64,000 nt of DNA from contig CALNHX010003652.1 of assembly GCA_940337035.1 (NCBI GenBank), forward strand, positions 62,001-126,000. Reading direction: 5' to 3'. The notes beneath the pieces are model-generated. The model was given only the letters and a program-made list of their open reading frames with translations, had not been told where the DNA came from and ran no database searches. This stretch comes from Agriotes lineatus (lineage: Eukaryota > Arthropoda > Insecta > Coleoptera > Elateridae). Below, in pieces: positions 23,280-35,568 of the stretch. A program made the translations under genes and the position numbers. Each line of letters opens with the position of its first letter. Within the stretch, counting starts at the first letter, position 1.

Positions 23280-23800
23280 TGTCAATGTCCCAAAAGATAA
23301 GCCAGCGTGGGCCGGCGTTCCACCAGAGATAACGGCGGCACACAAAGGCGAGCCGCGCGCCGTTCCTCCGCCACCTATGAACATCCAAAGCAGTATAAAA
23401 GCAGTTGCAAGAGCTCATTTAGACAGATTTTCCAGACAGATTTTCAAGCGAGATTTTTCCAGACTCCGTTTCCAGTTCCCGATCCCCATTTCTGTTTCCC
23501 GTCCGGCCCAGAGGAATTCTTACTTATTCTTCTGCCTCGAATTCCCGATTCCCTTCTGATATTCGCTAGAAGACCAGACCTGGGGTTCGCTAGAAGTGGA
23601 AGTCTTCGACAGAAGACCCACCTCGCTTACTTAAAACTTTCCTGTTAATAAACCTGCAGTTTGTTAGACGTGGATGCTTTCCTCGAGAAGACCCACATCG
23701 CAAACTTAAACCGTTCCTGTAAATAAACCTGCAGTTTACTAGACGTGGATGCCTTCCCCGAAAAGACCCACATTGCAAACTTAAATTGTTCCCGTATAAA
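23280..23800 (+). repeat. LTR-like segment with TATA box and three ~75-bp repeats
   Basis: The segment begins TGTCAATGTCCCAAAAG, becomes GC-rich, and has CAGTATAAAAGCAG near 23390. It then enters three imperfect tandem units (about 23568-23646, 23647-23721 and 23722-23800). The units share GCAGTTT(G/A)(T/C)TAGACGTGGATGC, GAAGACCCACAT and an AATAAA in or beside the unit. A TATA box followed by repeated poly(A) signals suggests an LTR or an LTR-derived promoter region. No partner LTR or target duplication was found, so the class is an inference. Confidence 0.4.
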
Positions 23801-24936
23801 TAATCCCGACATTAATTAGGCTTAACAGTCCCATTAACTCAAGCCCGTTATAAGCCGCCTCGAGATTAATTTCTTGCCCCGCAGACAACTGCCGAAACCT
23901 TCGAGTTTCAACTCGAAACCATTCATTTTAATTTCAATTCATAGTTAAAGTGGCCCGAATTCGAGTTGCAAATTTGTGTAAGCAAGAAAACTATTACTAA
24001 TTTTTCAGATTACAGTTAGCTACGTACTTCGCATGCTCATAGGGAAATAACATCTTCAAGGCATGAAAACTCCCAGGGCCAGTGAGGTTATCCTGCAGCG
24101 ACGATCGCGCTAAAAAAATGCACTCCCGTTTCATCGGCCACCGCGGCCTCCCGGTGAAAATCGTAGCAGTCCAATTAGGGTAAGAAATACAGTAATTAAC
24201 CTAATTTCTTTACTTGTTTACATACGTCAAAATAGTACGATAGCAAAATTGACAGCACGAACTTCCAAAACGCCGGCGCAGCGCGAGCCCCCGTAGATTC
24301 GCGAGGAAGCACCCGATCGACCCCGAAGATCTCCTGTCAGGCGAAAACACCCGCTACCCGCCTGTGTATCACCGGTTTCGGTTCCTCCAGGGAAACGCAA
24401 CGCCGGTTTTTAAGAAATTATCTATTTTACTGTAATATGCAATTTAAATTCACAGATTTCCACTAATTACTAAATGTAACTATAGTTAAAACAGAATAAA
24501 TTGTTTAAATGTATTTCTATGGTGTCTTGTGTGTTAATCTATGGTATATCTGAGTGAACATTATCTCCTGCTGATAGCTACCCGTTCGCAGTAATTTGCC
24601 ACCCTTATAAGAAGGGGCTAGTGTCACAAAGCTTACAAAGACGAGGGTATAGTTCGTATGACCAAGACTTGTCGAGGTCCTGAAATACCCGAAACTTGTA
24701 CAACAGCCACGTGGCTTACAGTATTTTTTGCACGATCGATGAGTTATTTAACAAAAAGTTATAAAACTGGTATAAGTACGAAGAGCGTTCAAATATGAAT
24801 TATAATTCGAGTTACGAGCCAAAAGACAAAGACATGTGCAGAGGTTATATATGTACATTAATTAATGCTCTGGTACAAGTCCTAAGTTCATTTAGTCGTT
24901 AAGTTGTCACAATGCATTTTCTTTCAATTTGCAAGC
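23801..24936. other. Mixed-composition DNA without recognised gene
   Basis: Two GC-richer patches (about 24080-24160 and 24260-24410) may be debris of the preceding element. No coding motif is seen. Confidence 0.4.
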
Positions 24937-25300
24937 ATGAGTGAGGTGGGAGTGCATTCAAGAGTTGATCAACGCATTATTAGTAAATTTCTTATTAACG
25001 AAGATGCAAACCATAAGAAATTTGTGTTACGAGTGTGATAAGAGTTCAAAGACAGTTTGATGCGCAATCTCTATCAGACATAAGCTTTTACAAAAGGAGT
25101 ATAGCGTTTAAAAATGGCTGCAAAAGTGCCGAGAATGAACCGCATTTTCGCCGTCCAAAAACATTGACAGCAGAAGAGAGTAAATACACTTATTTGAAAC
25201 GACCGTCGAATTACAGTGAAGGTACGTTACGGATATAGGGTTGTAACAATAACGTACATCGCCAAAAGCAGTGCTAGTGAGCAAACAAAAGGGCCCGATC
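24937..25300 (+). pseudogene. Mariner-like transposase N-terminal fragment
   Basis: From the ATG at 24937 one frame gives MSEVGVHSRVDQRIISKFLI. After a frame change it gives FDAQSLSDISFYKRSIAFKN and CKSAENEPHFRRPKT. The last block matches the mariner pattern F-K-x-G-x-x-S-V-E-N-x-P-H-x-R-R-P at the end of the paired-like helix-turn-helix domain. A third frame adds TITYIAKSSA. No catalytic D,D34D part is present. It is a short, frameshifted relic. Confidence 0.6.
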
Positions 25301-27340
25301 GTGAAAAAGAAGGTCTATGTATTGTAGCATATTTAATGTAAAGTCGAATGTATACGTTGTTGTAGGGCTTCCAGCTCTGCAGAGAAGGCAGCTTTAAGTT
25401 GCCCATGAGAAAGTGTTCTCAGAATACAGACAATCCTGTGTCGACACTTGCACAAAATATTCAATATTAACTTAATTAATGTTGAAAGACCATATTGTCT
25501 CTAGGAAGAAAACACATAAAAAGCAGTCATTCGAAGGGCTACTTACAAGCGAGGTCAATTACTCTGAGATAATTATAAACAAACTGGACAAATGTTACAT
25601 CATCATCATCATCACTATGAAACAGCTATTTGGGTCCACTGGATTTTTGTTATCTCTTATAAGCACAAAAAAGGGGGGGGGGAGGGTAGAATAATACTTA
25701 CGTTAATTGCTCAACGAATAGGAGCAGCATTCAAAGCACCAAATTGCCTCACTCAGCCAATGCCTAGGCGAGTCACTACCAATCGCTAATTAGGGGTTGC
25801 CGATCAGCTGCAGCCGAAGACGGCCGTGGGTTCATTAGATGGGGGAAATGGCGCCACCAATTTAGATAACAAAAAATTAAGTTTTAAGTATATGCATATA
25901 AATGCCCCAAGGATCCTTGTTTACAGAATGGGGTGGCCAATTAAAACACCAAATCATAAAAATAATGGACATTTCTGCAGGCTCCCGGAGAGTGACGTTA
26001 ATATAAAATTGTAAATTACAAGCGGGCAACCGCCTCAGGAATTTCTATAACGTGGTACATGTAGCAATTAAATACCACAATCCGTAGTTAAAGTGGAACT
26101 ACGGCGAGAAGAAGCCTCTTACTTTACAAACTAAAATTCGCAATCACAGTGATGCGTCCAGACCATGATCTCAATATCTCGCGCTAGTATATCGCGCTAA
26201 TCTCAATTTAGAAGCAAAATACTTTTGGGCAGTCCTTTGTCGATTGAGCCGTACACACGCGTACAGCCAGGCTCGATTGCCGGCCAACAGAAGCACAAAT
26301 TAATAGAGCAGTAAGGTTAGCTAAGGCTGATTCTAAGCTGTCTTAGCGCAAAGAGAATCGCAGGAATGGGCTTCTGTAGTCTTGATGACCGAACCAGGAA
26401 GGACGGTAGCTCGTCAAGTAAGCGCGCCGAGATACGCTATCGCAGATCGCAACGGGCTGCAAGTCGGGGTTTCCGAAGTTTTATTGGAGACCCATTACGT
26501 GGTGATCGAAATGTATTTGGAGTCCAGTACGTGATATTCGAAAGGTAGTTGGCGCCCAGTACGTGGTGGAGACTACATTATTGAAATAAACGTTAGTGGG
26601 CAATCGAAAAAGGGCTGAAAACGGTTCTGCGCTTACCCCGAAAACGCACTTGCCCCACCTTACCTTAGATCACCAAGTCTTGAGTTAACATAACCTCAAA
26701 ACAAATTGTCATTATATGTATGTAACAGTTTAGTTTGCGAGTTTTCTTATCTTTTTAATTTAAATAAGTGCTTTATTGAATGTTCTCAAATACGTTTCGC
26801 TCATAAATAAATAAATATTGATTTATTTATTACTGTAATTTTTGGATTTTTCCCGGTTTAGTAAACCGGGAAGTATGAATTTCCGGATGTCACTTTCGAG
26901 GCGGTGAGTTCAAAAAACCATTTTCCTAATCCCTACTCACGACCACTTAAAGGACAAAGATTCGAATTAGTCCAGAACGGGAGCCTCTCCGGAGTTGTGT
27001 AGGAAGGGACAACATCTTTCAACAATGATCATTAGTTGATCCTCTCGGAGAGCAAAGAGTAGCAAAGCACAAAGAGAAGAGGATCGACAATAATAGTTGC
27101 GTATCAATATCACAGTAATGGAAAATCCGAATTTGTAAAGAAAATACATTACACCACTCAGTTATGTAATGGCTTCATTACCTAACTGAGTGGCGTAATA
27201 GCTTTATTACCTAACTGAAATAGTGTCAAATGAATGACATAATGACATTTGCCTACTAAAATATTTTTGAAGATGACAGATCTGATATTTCTCTTGATGC
27301 ACTTTTCTCGATTTTAGGTAGTTGTAGATAACATTTTGTA
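25301..27340. other. No supported gene; short repeats and hairpin
   Basis: Contains a CAT microsatellite near 25601-25619 and three degenerate ~33-bp units at 26484-26575. It also has a small hairpin TCCCGGTTTAGTAAACCGGGA near 26850 and an 18-bp-arm hairpin at 27154-27193. No coding motif was recognised. Confidence 0.45.
27154..27193. repeat. Inverted repeat, 18-bp arms
   Basis: CCACTCAGTTATGTAATG is followed after 4 bp by its reverse complement with one mismatch. The arm sequence CATTACCTAACTGAGTGG recurs partly just downstream (TTATTACCTAACTGA). Confidence 0.7.
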
Positions 27341-29847
27341 CAATACATCAGAGCTGGGCAAATTACTTTTAAAAAGTAATTAATTACTAATTACCAATTA
27401 CCCCCCAATGCAGTAATTTAATTACCAGAGATTCAATTACTCACAGGAAATAGTAATTCAATTACCAATTACTTAGTAATTGTACATCAATTACTTTTTC
27501 AATTACTTTCAATCAAAATTATTGTAATATACGTAGTTTTATTTAGTAGAACCTTTTTGCAAGTTGCAACTATCATTAGTGTTGTGTCGATTCGTAATCG
27601 TAATCTAAAAATGCTTAATTTTTATGTTTTGTTAGATATAGTAACCTACATACTCTTTCACTTTTGAAGGTTTTGAGATAATTAAATCTTGTAGCTACAT
27701 GCACCGTTCACCAAAACCAAAAGTTTTTAGTTTGGTTTGAAGTAAGATGTAAGTAAATAAATAAATTCAAGGATAGCAATTATACAGGGTGTCCAAAAAA
27801 AAATGCGACACCGATTTGGCATAGATTCCTTAGGTTATAATAAACCGATTAAACCTAATATACCTTAGTACAAATCTCTTCAGTAAGAAGGTATGGGGAC
27901 TTGAAAGTTAAAATGTATATATTTTTTTTATATTAGTTTCCACAGAGGTTATCACTGAAGTTGAGCTTTTTATCTCGATTGCGGATTTAGTTGCTGAGGC
28001 CCGTAGGGCCAAAGCAAATAAACCACATGAGGGATAAAAAGGAACTTCCACTGCCGAGGGGTACATTTTTTTTTAAATTCGAGAAATCGAGAAAATACAA
28101 CATTTTAACCAACTTTTGTAGGTTATGTTGACGTCGGTTGACGTTTACCTATCGTATGGATTACTTCACTGCCCATTTCTCGTATTTTATTTGACGATTT
28201 CGACGTTCTTCACTGCCGATTTCGACGTTCTTCACTGTTGATTTAAAAACAATAATTTTTTTGAATATGGAGAAATGTCGAATTTCATTTTGGCTACATT
28301 TTGTAATTATATTAGAAAAAATCTGGTGTGATACACTCACACAACTTCCTTTTACAGTGTTCTTATAATTAGTCAAAAATTTCATTTTTAATTTTTAGCC
28401 ATTTGTCAAAAATTTTCAAAAATTACAAATACTACAAAAACGGTACAAAATAGAGCGTTAGTTGAAGAGACAAATTTTCTCTAGAATTTTAAGGTGAATT
28501 CAAAAATGTAATAATATACCGGGTGTTTTATTTAAAATAGGAGTTAATAAAAAAAATAGAAAAAAAAACAAAAGAAACTCACTTTAGAAGTATTCAACTG
28601 GAAAATCACCTATTTCACATCAATACACATTAAAAATGTAGTAAAAATGTAAAGTTTAAAAAAAATCGTTAGAGCCGTTTTTGAAAAAATCGAAAAAAAC
28701 TGAAAAATCACAAGAGTAAACACCTACTTCCGGTTATGCGATTTTCTTCAAAAGCTTGTTGTCTCATCTACATAGTACACAAAACTTATATATGAAGTTT
28801 CAACGCCATACCTCTTTTCGTTTTTGAGATATTCTGTTCACAGACACACAGACAGACACACAGACAGACAGACAGACAGACAGACAGACCAATGAAAAAA
28901 AAAATGTTTTTTGGGATCAGGGGACTCTAAAACGTGAAGATCTGTTGAAAACTCAATTTCGAATTTTTGGGGTGAATCCAATACTTCCTTTATAGTAAAA
29001 GGAAGTAAAAATAGCACGCTGAATATGTTATAAAAGTAATTTTTCCATGTTCGTAATAAATTAATCCACTCGTTTTGCATCGCTCGCTCGTAAATTAAAC
29101 GTTGAAAAACTCTCACTTTTCTTAACTTGAAGAACAATGTACTATTAAAATACGCCTAACATGAGGCTGCATGATGAAAATATGTAACTTACCTAAGTAT
29201 ACAGGGTGGAGCATTAGATTTTTTAATTGTTTGACAGCAAATTTCTAAGGACTTTATTTGTCGACTTTGCTAAGTATTGCAAAGACTGCGGTTTAAATTC
29301 GCAGTGAATAATAATGGCCAATACGTGACATAAACATCATTCCTTCTGAAGCGATGATAAGGGAATTTTCAGGCGCAAATCTGACGCATAGTATCCGCGA
29401 TCAGATTACCAAGTTAAAAACAAACAATAAACCACTATTAAAGTTCTATACCTTCAACAGAATTTTGCTTAATATGTAACTTCTTTTATTTTTTTGCGTT
29501 CTGGAGATTTGGCACCCAATTGAGGTCAGTAATTCAGTAATTGAAATACCACAAAGTAATTCAATTACCTCGAGTAATTTCAATTACCACAGGTAATTCA
29601 AATACTTGTAAAGTAATTTAAATACTTCAGAGTAATTTAATTACACAAAAGTAATTGAGTAATTGAATGTAGTAATTAATTACTTTCAAAAAGTAATTTT
29701 CAAGTACTTTTTAACAAAAATGGCAATTCCCAATTACAATTCCCGCATTTTGAAAAATAATTCAATTTCAAGGCAAATACACAAAAAGGAATTTAATTAG
29801 TAATTTAATTAAAAAGTAATTAATTACTGCCCAGCTCTGCAATACAT
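27341..29847. mobile_element. Non-autonomous hAT transposon with 8-bp target duplication
   Basis: The element (27349-29839, 2491 bp) begins CAGAGCTGGGCA and ends with the exact reverse complement TGCCCAGCTCTG. It is flanked by the perfect 8-bp repeat CAATACAT (27341-27348 and 29840-29847), the target size of hAT elements. Both ends carry dense GTAATT/AATTAC subterminal motifs (27360-27530 and 29530-29825), likely transposase binding sites. The interior has no transposase frame. It holds a CAGA microsatellite and several segments beginning with CAGGGTG or CCGGGTG, which may be nested MITE pieces. Confidence 0.88.
28840..28890. repeat. (CAGA)n microsatellite
   Basis: Uninterrupted and near-perfect CAGA/CACA repeats inside the hAT element. 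They follow a TTTGAGATATTCTG segment of the type that heads microsatellites in insect repeats. Confidence 0.9.
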
Positions 29848-32800
29848 GTGTTATAATGCGACAATAATATACGTGTGTGCTTACACACACGTATATTAAT
29901 GATGCTCCTATCCCACCTGTATAGTAAATAACTATTCTCAAACTCCTACTCGTATGAAATACGTCACTTTTCATGCTTGATATACAGTAAATTATTAGTT
30001 TTGAGAAAACCTTTATACGTATGCTCTTTTAAATACTTAAATTGTAATTTTTCTATATTTATTTATTTCGATCTGTTTAGCCATTAAACCACAACCGTGT
30101 TTTCTTTTACTTTAAATGTGACATTACAGTTATAATCACCAACATCTAATATTAAAACACACTTATTTTATACTAAAAATTATAAATATGCAGAAGTGGA
30201 TAAAATGAGAGAGATTTCGTACTTCTCATGAGCTAGAAAGCATTGGAATATGAGCCTGAAATAATCAATTATCGCATCAAATTCTTACGTCGATCGTAAT
30301 AAAGGGCATTTTCGTCGATTTTTGCATTTATCCGCAAATATGGCGTCAGAAACTGGAGTTTAATTAGACCGGCAGTTGAGCCAACGTATTTGTATCAATC
30401 ATGCTAAATATACGCGGCGTCGAACAGATGGTGGCAGCGACTTGCTCATTAGGATTAATCGCTGCTTATGGCGAGTTATTAGCAAATTAAGGTCCATTCG
30501 GAAAAATAGCACTTCTCCCGCTCGATTTGTTGCTGCTAGAACTCGAGAAATGATTTCTAAGGGACGGATCTGCAATTACACGGATTTAATAATGAATCGA
30601 CTCTTAGACTTCAGTCTGCAGCTGGAGTAATAAATTCTTAGTGCTACTGAAGTTTTAACTCAGTTAAGATGGGGTTAAGGGCGCTTCGATGTAAGGCTGC
30701 GAAACTAGATGGAACGTTTTAGTGCCGCCAAATGGCCCAAAACAGTTTGCAACTCTGTTTCTATACGCTATCAATCAATTTTGGACGGTCTAAACTTACT
30801 AAAGTTATCCACTCTGGTAAATTTAAAAACATGTGTTATGCTATACGTTTTCGACCAACAATATTCACAAAATAGCTATTATTTAAGCAAACATGTTATT
30901 GTTAGTCTAAAAAATTACTTAAAAAGTTTAATAATTGATCTTACGCCTATTCACAAATTCAGTAATTCCTTAACAATAAGCCCTTACATAAATTTCACTG
31001 GTATAAAAGCTAAAGCAAATTTATCTTTTTTAAAACTGTTGGTGCACAGTTAACGTCGCTCTCCTTTAAGGACTCGTATGATAGGTTGGGTAACAAGACT
31101 ATACACAAATATGTACACAGTCAGCGTACAATAAACTTGAATTTGTAGTATAAGACGACTTAAAAATAGAAAGAAAATCGAGATTGACACCAGAAATTAA
31201 TATCACAGTGCAACTCAAACCACGCACAAAAGTGAAGAGGCGTTCAGAACGAACAATTACATTTAGAGTGTGTTTCAAATGAAAACAAGTAATGGTCATA
31301 TACAATAATAAAGAATTATGACTATTCAGGAAAAGTAAATGGTACAAATTGACAGGAATATGAGTAAATCGTATTATTGAAATATTAATTGGTAATCGAT
31401 ACTGCGGTCTCTATATTATTAAATAGCAGGTAAAAGCTCCTATAAAAATAGCGTTACCAACTAAAGATTAAATGTTGTGTTCAAATTTAAATTGATCAAA
31501 AACCCAGAATTGCGAGAACATTCGCATAGTAAAAATATATTATTAACAAACAAAAAGCCAAAGAAATACGCAATAAATCCCGAAAAATTCAAGTAATTAG
31601 TTAAAATTATAAACAATTCAACAGGTAAAAGATTATTTACGCAATACTTTCAATAGAAAAATAAAAAAGTTTAATTTAACCGAGCCGATAAGTCACAAAC
31701 TTTGTAATTAACTAATTCGTGTCACCCTATATATATACATTTCATATCCTTTTCTCATACACTACTAGTAATAAGCTTAACCGTATTCTTTATACGCCTC
31801 AGTATGTATTAAGTTAGCACTTACTATAATTGTCTCGCGAGTGCGGAAGTGAATATGCAAGACAGCTAATTCCAGATAGCGGAGTTAAAAATAGAACGAA
31901 GCCAGCGGGTGCGTGAATAACCGCGGGAACTCGTGCGTGCGTATCGTCCTAAAATTCAAGGGACACGACGCCTGATTCAAAAGTGCTTTGTCAAGCGCCG
32001 GTAAAGATTTGCGTTAGCAAGCAGCCGACGCCCGTTGCATCTCAAGCCGAGGTGCAGTTCTCAAGTGCCAATCATCAACTTGAAAGCCACTGTGCGGTGC
32101 TCCAGTCGACACAGCCAGAAGCTGCAATTTTGGCCTTCAAGAAGTGCACAGCGCAGGCCCCGATTTCTCTGTTGGAAATATTAAAGCCAAGTTAGTTACC
32201 ATAATCAACTACCTCCATTTACTGTCCAGTAAAATTGAGAAAAACGGAAGATTAATAGCGAATGACGCAATATTGCCATACCCGGTAAACGCGCAGCTTG
32301 GCGTCTCCACTGAGCCACGCATTCTCCGTATGCGCCCACACGTATGCGTCAACTGAGTTCGAGAATTCCAACAAGTGCGGTAAAGAATAGACAGCTACGT
32401 CGAGTGGATTTGTAAGCGGAATTTAAATACTTTTCGCACTATCGGACTTTGACTTTGCGTCGACAGTTGAAAATTAACGCAATATTTAAGGTTCTTTCAT
32501 GCATGTAGCGTACAGTCTTTTTATATGAATAGTGTGTGTTCTTACATGTATTTTTATGTAATAGCGCGAGTAGAAAGAGCTTTCTCTCATAGATAATTAA
32601 AGTATTGTTGACAGCTTCACATTCTTGGCGTTTCATGTATAGTCAAGCTCACATAAATCTATTGCAAGAAATTTAGATCTAGTTAGGTAATTATCTAAAT
32701 TTGTTTGTTGTACAACTGACTTTTCATTAAATACAAAATAAAATAAATAAAGGCAACTGACATTTTATTGCTTCACCATTTGCGTCAATTACAGTCCTTA

Positions 32801-33078
32801 ATCTCCTTGACAAAACAAATATGTTTGTACTAGATTTATGTCAGAATGACTGTACATCTATTTTCTTGTATGTGTGTTTTTTTTACAGATTATATATATT
32901 CTTATGTAAACTGTTGGACTTTTATTGCTGGCAGTGTTTGCATGCATTATTTTAGCATTCCAGGTGACAACGAGCAAATCCAAAACAATATAAGCGGACT
33001 CTTAGCTGCACTGACGATCTTAATAGAGTTTTATGTCTTTACGACTGATTAAGGTAGCGAACCCAGGGCAATATAAAT
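29848..33078. other. No proven gene; possible promoter/first exon near 31.8-32.4 kb
   Basis: Most of this is AT-rich. About 31830-32400 has even composition, repeated AAGTGC motifs and GT(A)AAG donor-like sites at 32001 and about 32379, in the style of an insect 5' UTR, but no convincing coding frame follows. The even-composition block 30290-30640 with several TTAAT/ATTA sites has an 84-codon frame without known motifs. Confidence 0.35.
32748..32815 (-). pseudogene. Possible Tc1-type transposase C-terminal scrap
   Basis: The minus strand reads LSRRLRTVIDANGEAI followed by KCQLPLF. R-R-L-x-x-V-I-D-A-x-G resembles the last residues of Tc1/Tc3-type transposases. About 23 residues are too few for a firm call. 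Confidence 0.25.
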
Positions 33079-35568
33079 TTGATATGACTCACACGTGCAT
33101 AATTGCCGCTTGTCGCCTATTCGTCAAGATAGCGGCCCAATTAAAAATCACATGTGAGTTAACGCCCTCAAACCTCGCATGCAATTTCTCAAGGAGCAGA
33201 AAAACACGTAATTACAACCATGTTATTCTTTTGGCTAAACAAAAGCCGAACGCCTAAGTTTTAAAAACAGCATTCTTAGGGCAAACGGCCCTAAAAACCC
33301 AGGCCAACAACCCGAGTTATTAGAATGTCAGCGACCGCTCCGTCTAACAAAGACGGCTTAAAACTTTCCCTTTCACGGGGTTAAGTAAGGTAAATAAGAA
33401 CGAAGGAATCAACTCAGAGAACTGGGCCAGCGGCGGAAAGAATTATCCATAAGGAGGTCAATGCAGACATGCCACGCAACAATTAAAGAAATAGCAAATA
33501 GCGCGAACCAATTAAATTACAAGTAATTTTAATAAGACTATAGGCATGCGTGGTATGTAAAGAAGCATAATTTAATAAGGAAAACGATGGGCCAGATAAA
33601 AAAAGCCGCCGTACGAAAATAAGGACGCTAAATGCAAAAATCGATAAAATGCTTCAAATCAACCCCCGTAAGCGAAATTAGTTCATCCCACCCCAAACAA
33701 ACGGACATCCGAGAGAAAGCGGTGGGAGTAAAAATCCCTTTAAAAAGAGCCGCAGCCGCCAGAAAAACCATCTTATCGAGCTCTGCTCTAGGATCAAAAA
33801 CATCTTATCGAGCTTCTGCTCTAAGACCAAAAAACTCTCTCAGCTTGGGCCCTCCGGCCACTAGAGAACTCCACAAACGGCCCAAAACCTTCTGTTCGAG
33901 CTCTGCTCACAGAAGTCAGCCCCGTGACTCCTTGGGATAACTCGAGCTATGCTCGTTATTGCTAAAGGGTGTCCGGGTTGCCGCTATCTACGCCTGCCAT
34001 CCTCGCTGTCCACGCCTGGAGGAGCGTCCAGCCCCACGTCGAATCGAGCCCTAGTAGCCACCGACGTCGCCGCCCGTCTCAAGCCCAGGCCTACGCTGCG
34101 CTATGCCCCAGGTCCTGCCGCCCGCTATGCATAGCCCAGGCCCCATGGAGAACCTCGCCGTCTCCGCTGCATCGCTCCGCAGCACCGCGACACGCTCACG
34201 TAAGTTCTCAGAAACAAACACAGCTACTCGAATCTAGTTCGCAGGAACCAACACATGCGAGTGAAGACAGACGCCGCCGCCGTCTGCCCCTACGTCCAGC
34301 TCACTGCGAGGAGGAAGACGCCACACAGGCCGCCTCCACGTACGCTGCTGCTCCCATGTTCAGAAGCACGCACCCTTCCACAGGCGCCGTCGCCGCCTAC
34401 ACCTACGTCCAGCTCACTGCGAGGAAGATGCCGCCGTACAGGCCGCCACCACGTACGCTGCCGCTCCTATGTCAGGGAGCTCGCATCACGCCAAAGACGC
34501 CACCGTCGTCTACGCGTACCCCCCAACCTCTACAGAGGGGAACCACCGCCAAGCGACGCCGCTCGCTTGCGCCACCCGCTGACGCCGTTCAGCCCCGCCA
34601 CCGCTGCACCCATAGCAGAAGGCCGCCCCACACCACCTCCATGGAGGAAGCAATTCGCCGCCGCTGCAGCTGCATCCATAGCAGAAGGCCGCCCGACACC
34701 GCTTCCATAGAGGAAACCAATCATCGCCGCCGCCGCAGCATCCACGAAGGACGCTCGCCGCCGCCCCCTTGTAGCCAAAAGCTACGCAATGCCAACCTAG
34801 AGCCCACGCCTTCCAGCGGGGCCTAGCCATCGATCATCGAGGAAGAGGAGGATGGACAGCCGCCGCCCGAATTCGACGCCCGCCGTCCGCAAGCTCGAGG
34901 TTCGCTGCAGCAGCCCGCCCCTGGAGTGTGCTGTCGTCAGACGCGTTCTGCTCGGCCCCAAGGCGCCCCAAGCTTCAGAGAGACGCTAGCTGCTTGCGAA
35001 CCAGAGAGCGCTCCGGCCCGTCGCGCATCATCCGGCTCGACGCCATCCCCAGGTCGCCCTTGAAACACCACGCACAGCTCCGCCGAGGACGCACCTGCCA
35101 CGGCAATGACGCCTCAAGCCTCCGCCGCCGCCCCCCTTGGCCTGCCGCCGAGGTGTGTCATCCTGCCTCCAGGTCGTCCGGAACGTGGACACCGCCCCGC
35201 CCCCAAAGGGCCTCGCTAGGACGCGAGCCCTAGGTCTAAGAAGTCCTGGCCGAAGTGTTCCTGCTGCCAGGTCGACCGCCACCATCCGCTTCTCGCCCTC
35301 GGAGATGCCCTCCACCGGGCACACACACGGCGTATTTTACTTTATTGTTTTTATATATATATTTTTTTGGGAGTAATTATATAACATTGTACATAGTAAT
35401 TGTAAATAAACGCACACTTAACAACCAATCAGGATCTTCTCCAGGAGCGCCAATAGCCGTCTTTCGTGGACATCCCTACCGTGAGCTAGCTTGGTAAATG
35501 GTCGTAAAAAGCCATTTTTAACCTTCGTCACGCCCTCGAGTGTGAGGCCAGTGTCGTATTGTGTTAAA
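33079..35568 (+). repeat. GC-rich interspersed repeat, copy B
   Basis: This is the partner of 15659-17936 in opposite orientation, about 15 kb away. It is longer (2490 versus 2278 bp) mainly through the GC-rich core, where imperfect units recur. Units sharing TACGTCCAGCTCACTGCGAG start near 34288 and 34404, and units with CATAGCAGAAGGCCGCCC occur near 34611 and 34676. The 3' part contains GTAAATAAACGCAC (35402-35415) and GTGGACATCC. The 285-codon plus-strand frame at 33969 has low-complexity Arg/Pro/Ser/His composition and is not conserved as protein in copy A. The repeat class is unknown. Confidence 0.75.

Noticed and set aside
33969..34826. 285-codon plus-strand frame in the GC-rich repeat
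   Set aside because: Its Arg/Pro/Ser composition follows from GC-rich repeats, overlapping frames are equally open, and it is not preserved in copy A.
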